Source: Hyphomicrobiales bacterium (GTDB lineage Bacteria > Pseudomonadota > Alphaproteobacteria > Rhizobiales > Rhizobiaceae). Taken from it: a stretch of 64,000 nt of DNA. Every line of letters starts with the position of its first letter. The stretch's first letter is position 1. Location: contig UBTF01000001.1 in assembly GCA_900468285.1 (NCBI GenBank), positions 434,001 to 498,000 of the forward strand, in the 5' to 3' direction. Of the stretch, positions 63,231 to 64,000 are shown piece by piece. The notes beneath the pieces were generated by a model. The model was not told the DNA's origin. It worked only from the letters and a program-made list of their open reading frames with translations, and made no database searches. Position numbers and translations under genes: made by a program.

Positions 63231-64000
63231 TCAGTTATCTCGGCGAGTATCGACACCCGCCATTTCAAATGTCGCCATGCCAGAATGGCACGCGGCGGCA
63301 GATTTGACGATAGCTGCGGCAAGCGCGGCACCCGTGCCTTCGCCAAGTCGCATGCCCAAGGCCAGCAACGGGGTCTTGCCCAGCTTTTCGACTGCGGCCA
63401 GATGGCCGGGCTCCCCGGAAACATGGCCGATGAGGCAGTGGTCGAGCGCAGCCGGGTTCGCAGCCTTCAGCAAAGCCGCAGCAGCGGTGGCGACATAACC
63501 ATCGATCAGGACCGGAATCTTTTCAACGCGTGCAGCGAGTATGGCCCCTGCCATAGCCGCAATCTCACGACCACCAAGACGCCGCATGATTTCCAGCGGG
63601 TCGGAAAGGTGGTCCTTGTGGAATTCCACAGCCGCCTTCACCGCTGCAATCTTACGGGCCATAACCTCGCCTTCAGAGCCCGTGCCCGGGCCGGTCCACT
63701 GCTCGGCGCTGCCGCCATACAGAGCAAGATTGATCGCAGCCGCAATCGTGGTGTTGCCGATGCCCATTTCGCCGATGCAAAGAAGGTCTGTGCCGCCCGC
63801 AATCGCTTCCATGCCGAACGCCATGGTGGCTGCACAATCACGCTCGGAAAGGGCCGGCTCGCACGTGATGTCGCCGGTTGGATAGTCAAGCGCGAGATCG
63901 AATATCTTGAGCCCAAGGTCATTTGCCACGCAGATCTGGTTGATCGCGGCACCGCCAGCGGCAAAATTTTCCACCATCTGCTGCGTCACGGAAGACGGAT
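63231..64000 (-). CDS. cobT: Nicotinate-nucleotide--dimethylbenzimidazole phosphoribosyltransferase (5' end outside window)
   Basis: Makes alpha-ribazole phosphate for the lower ligand of cobalamin. About 256 residues are visible of roughly 338; the frame stays open past the right edge. Seen: MVENFAAGGAAINQICVANDLGLKIFDLAL, ECAATMAFGMEAI-like CAATMAFGMEAIAGGTDLLCIGEMGIGNTTIAAAI, DPLEIMRRLGGREIAAMAGAIL, VLIDGYVATAAAALL, DHCLIGHVSGEPGH and LGMRLGEGTGAALA with the catalytic Glu. Frames starting inside (GTG 63989) are not the real start. It is followed by dgkA. Confidence 0.96.
   Translation of the reverse strand, partial: PSSVTQQMVENFAAGGAAINQICVANDLGLKIFDLALDYPTGDITCEPALSERDCAATMAFGMEAIAGGTDLLCIGEMGIGNTTIAAAINLALYGGSAEQWTGPGTGSEGEVMARKIAAVKAAVEFHKDHLSDPLEIMRRLGGREIAAMAGAILAARVEKIPVLIDGYVATAAAALLKAANPAALDHCLIGHVSGEPGHLAAVEKLGKTPLLALGMRLGEGTGAALAAAIVKSAAACHSGMATFEMAGVDTRRDN

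Noticed and set aside
1-64000. tRNA/rRNA genes, CRISPR arrays, insertion sequences, prophage
   Set aside because: No T-loop GTTCGAATC pattern, no spaced direct repeats, no transposase or phage gene was seen.

Overview
The window reads as a chromosomal segment of an alphaproteobacterium of the Rhizobiales, most likely Agrobacterium/Rhizobium. The main reasons are the complete acpXL-fabZXL-fabF2XL-fabF1XL-adhXL-lpxXL cluster for the very-long-chain fatty acid of rhizobial lipid A, an FnrN-type oxygen regulator divergent from hemN with an anaerobox between them, a eukaryote-like NADP-isocitrate dehydrogenase, Usg and NDUFA12 proteins, a GAAC-N7-GAAC-like LexA site in the recA promoter, and frequent TTG/GTG starts behind purine-rich ribosome binding sites. 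I see no prophage, insertion sequence, CRISPR array, tRNA or rRNA; this is mostly core chromosome.

Layout. 1-9.1 kb: 3' part of accC, aat, a DUF2155 exported protein, an NDUFA12-like protein, several GNAT acetyltransferases, gatB, a frameshifted DUF1294 gene, hom and an AlaC/DapL-like aminotransferase. 9.4-13.3 kb: nucleoside hydrolase, TauE/SafE permease and two paralogous PAS-domain proteins. 13.5-19.3 kb: the lipid A VLCFA cluster, all on the minus strand. 19.4-21.7 kb: hemN and fnrN, then a very small convergent transcription unit encoding a 34-residue exported peptide. 21.9-26.8 kb: lipoprotein, PHA synthase, sfsA, map, radC. 26.9-29.1 kb: a TadE/TadG-like pair. 29.2-36.4 kb: class II DAHP synthase, LysR regulator, glutathione reductase, DUF2059 protein, rpiA, gph, rpsD. 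36.4-46.2 kb: terC behind a structured leader, a HerA/DUF87-type ATPase, an EamA exporter, GNAT, a DUF1127-like protein, murI, an RNA methyltransferase, an exported protein, icd and a glutathione S-transferase. 46.4-64 kb: alaS, recA, psuK-psuG, a large OmpA-family protein, three genes of a polar amino acid ABC transporter, usg, a TPR-methyltransferase, an Lrp regulator, a uracil-DNA glycosylase-like protein, a secreted nuclease, a membrane histidine kinase, dgkA and the 3' part of cobT.

Points that stand out. (1) The terC leader (about 36706-36841) can form an H-type pseudoknot, and it holds two copies of AAGGTTG, one beside the pseudoknot and one at the ribosome binding site, that compete for a single CCAACCT; this is the layout of a translational riboswitch. 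(2) FabF2XL has lost the ketosynthase Cys, the first His and the Lys while FabF1XL keeps them, suggesting a KS-alpha/KS-beta (chain-length-factor-like) heterodimer in VLCFA synthesis. (3) Short genes missed by length cut-offs: a 34-residue exported peptide at 21666-21770 with its own promoter and terminator, and a 29-residue ORF at 41569-41658. All functional calls rest on reading the translated sequence; no database search was possible.
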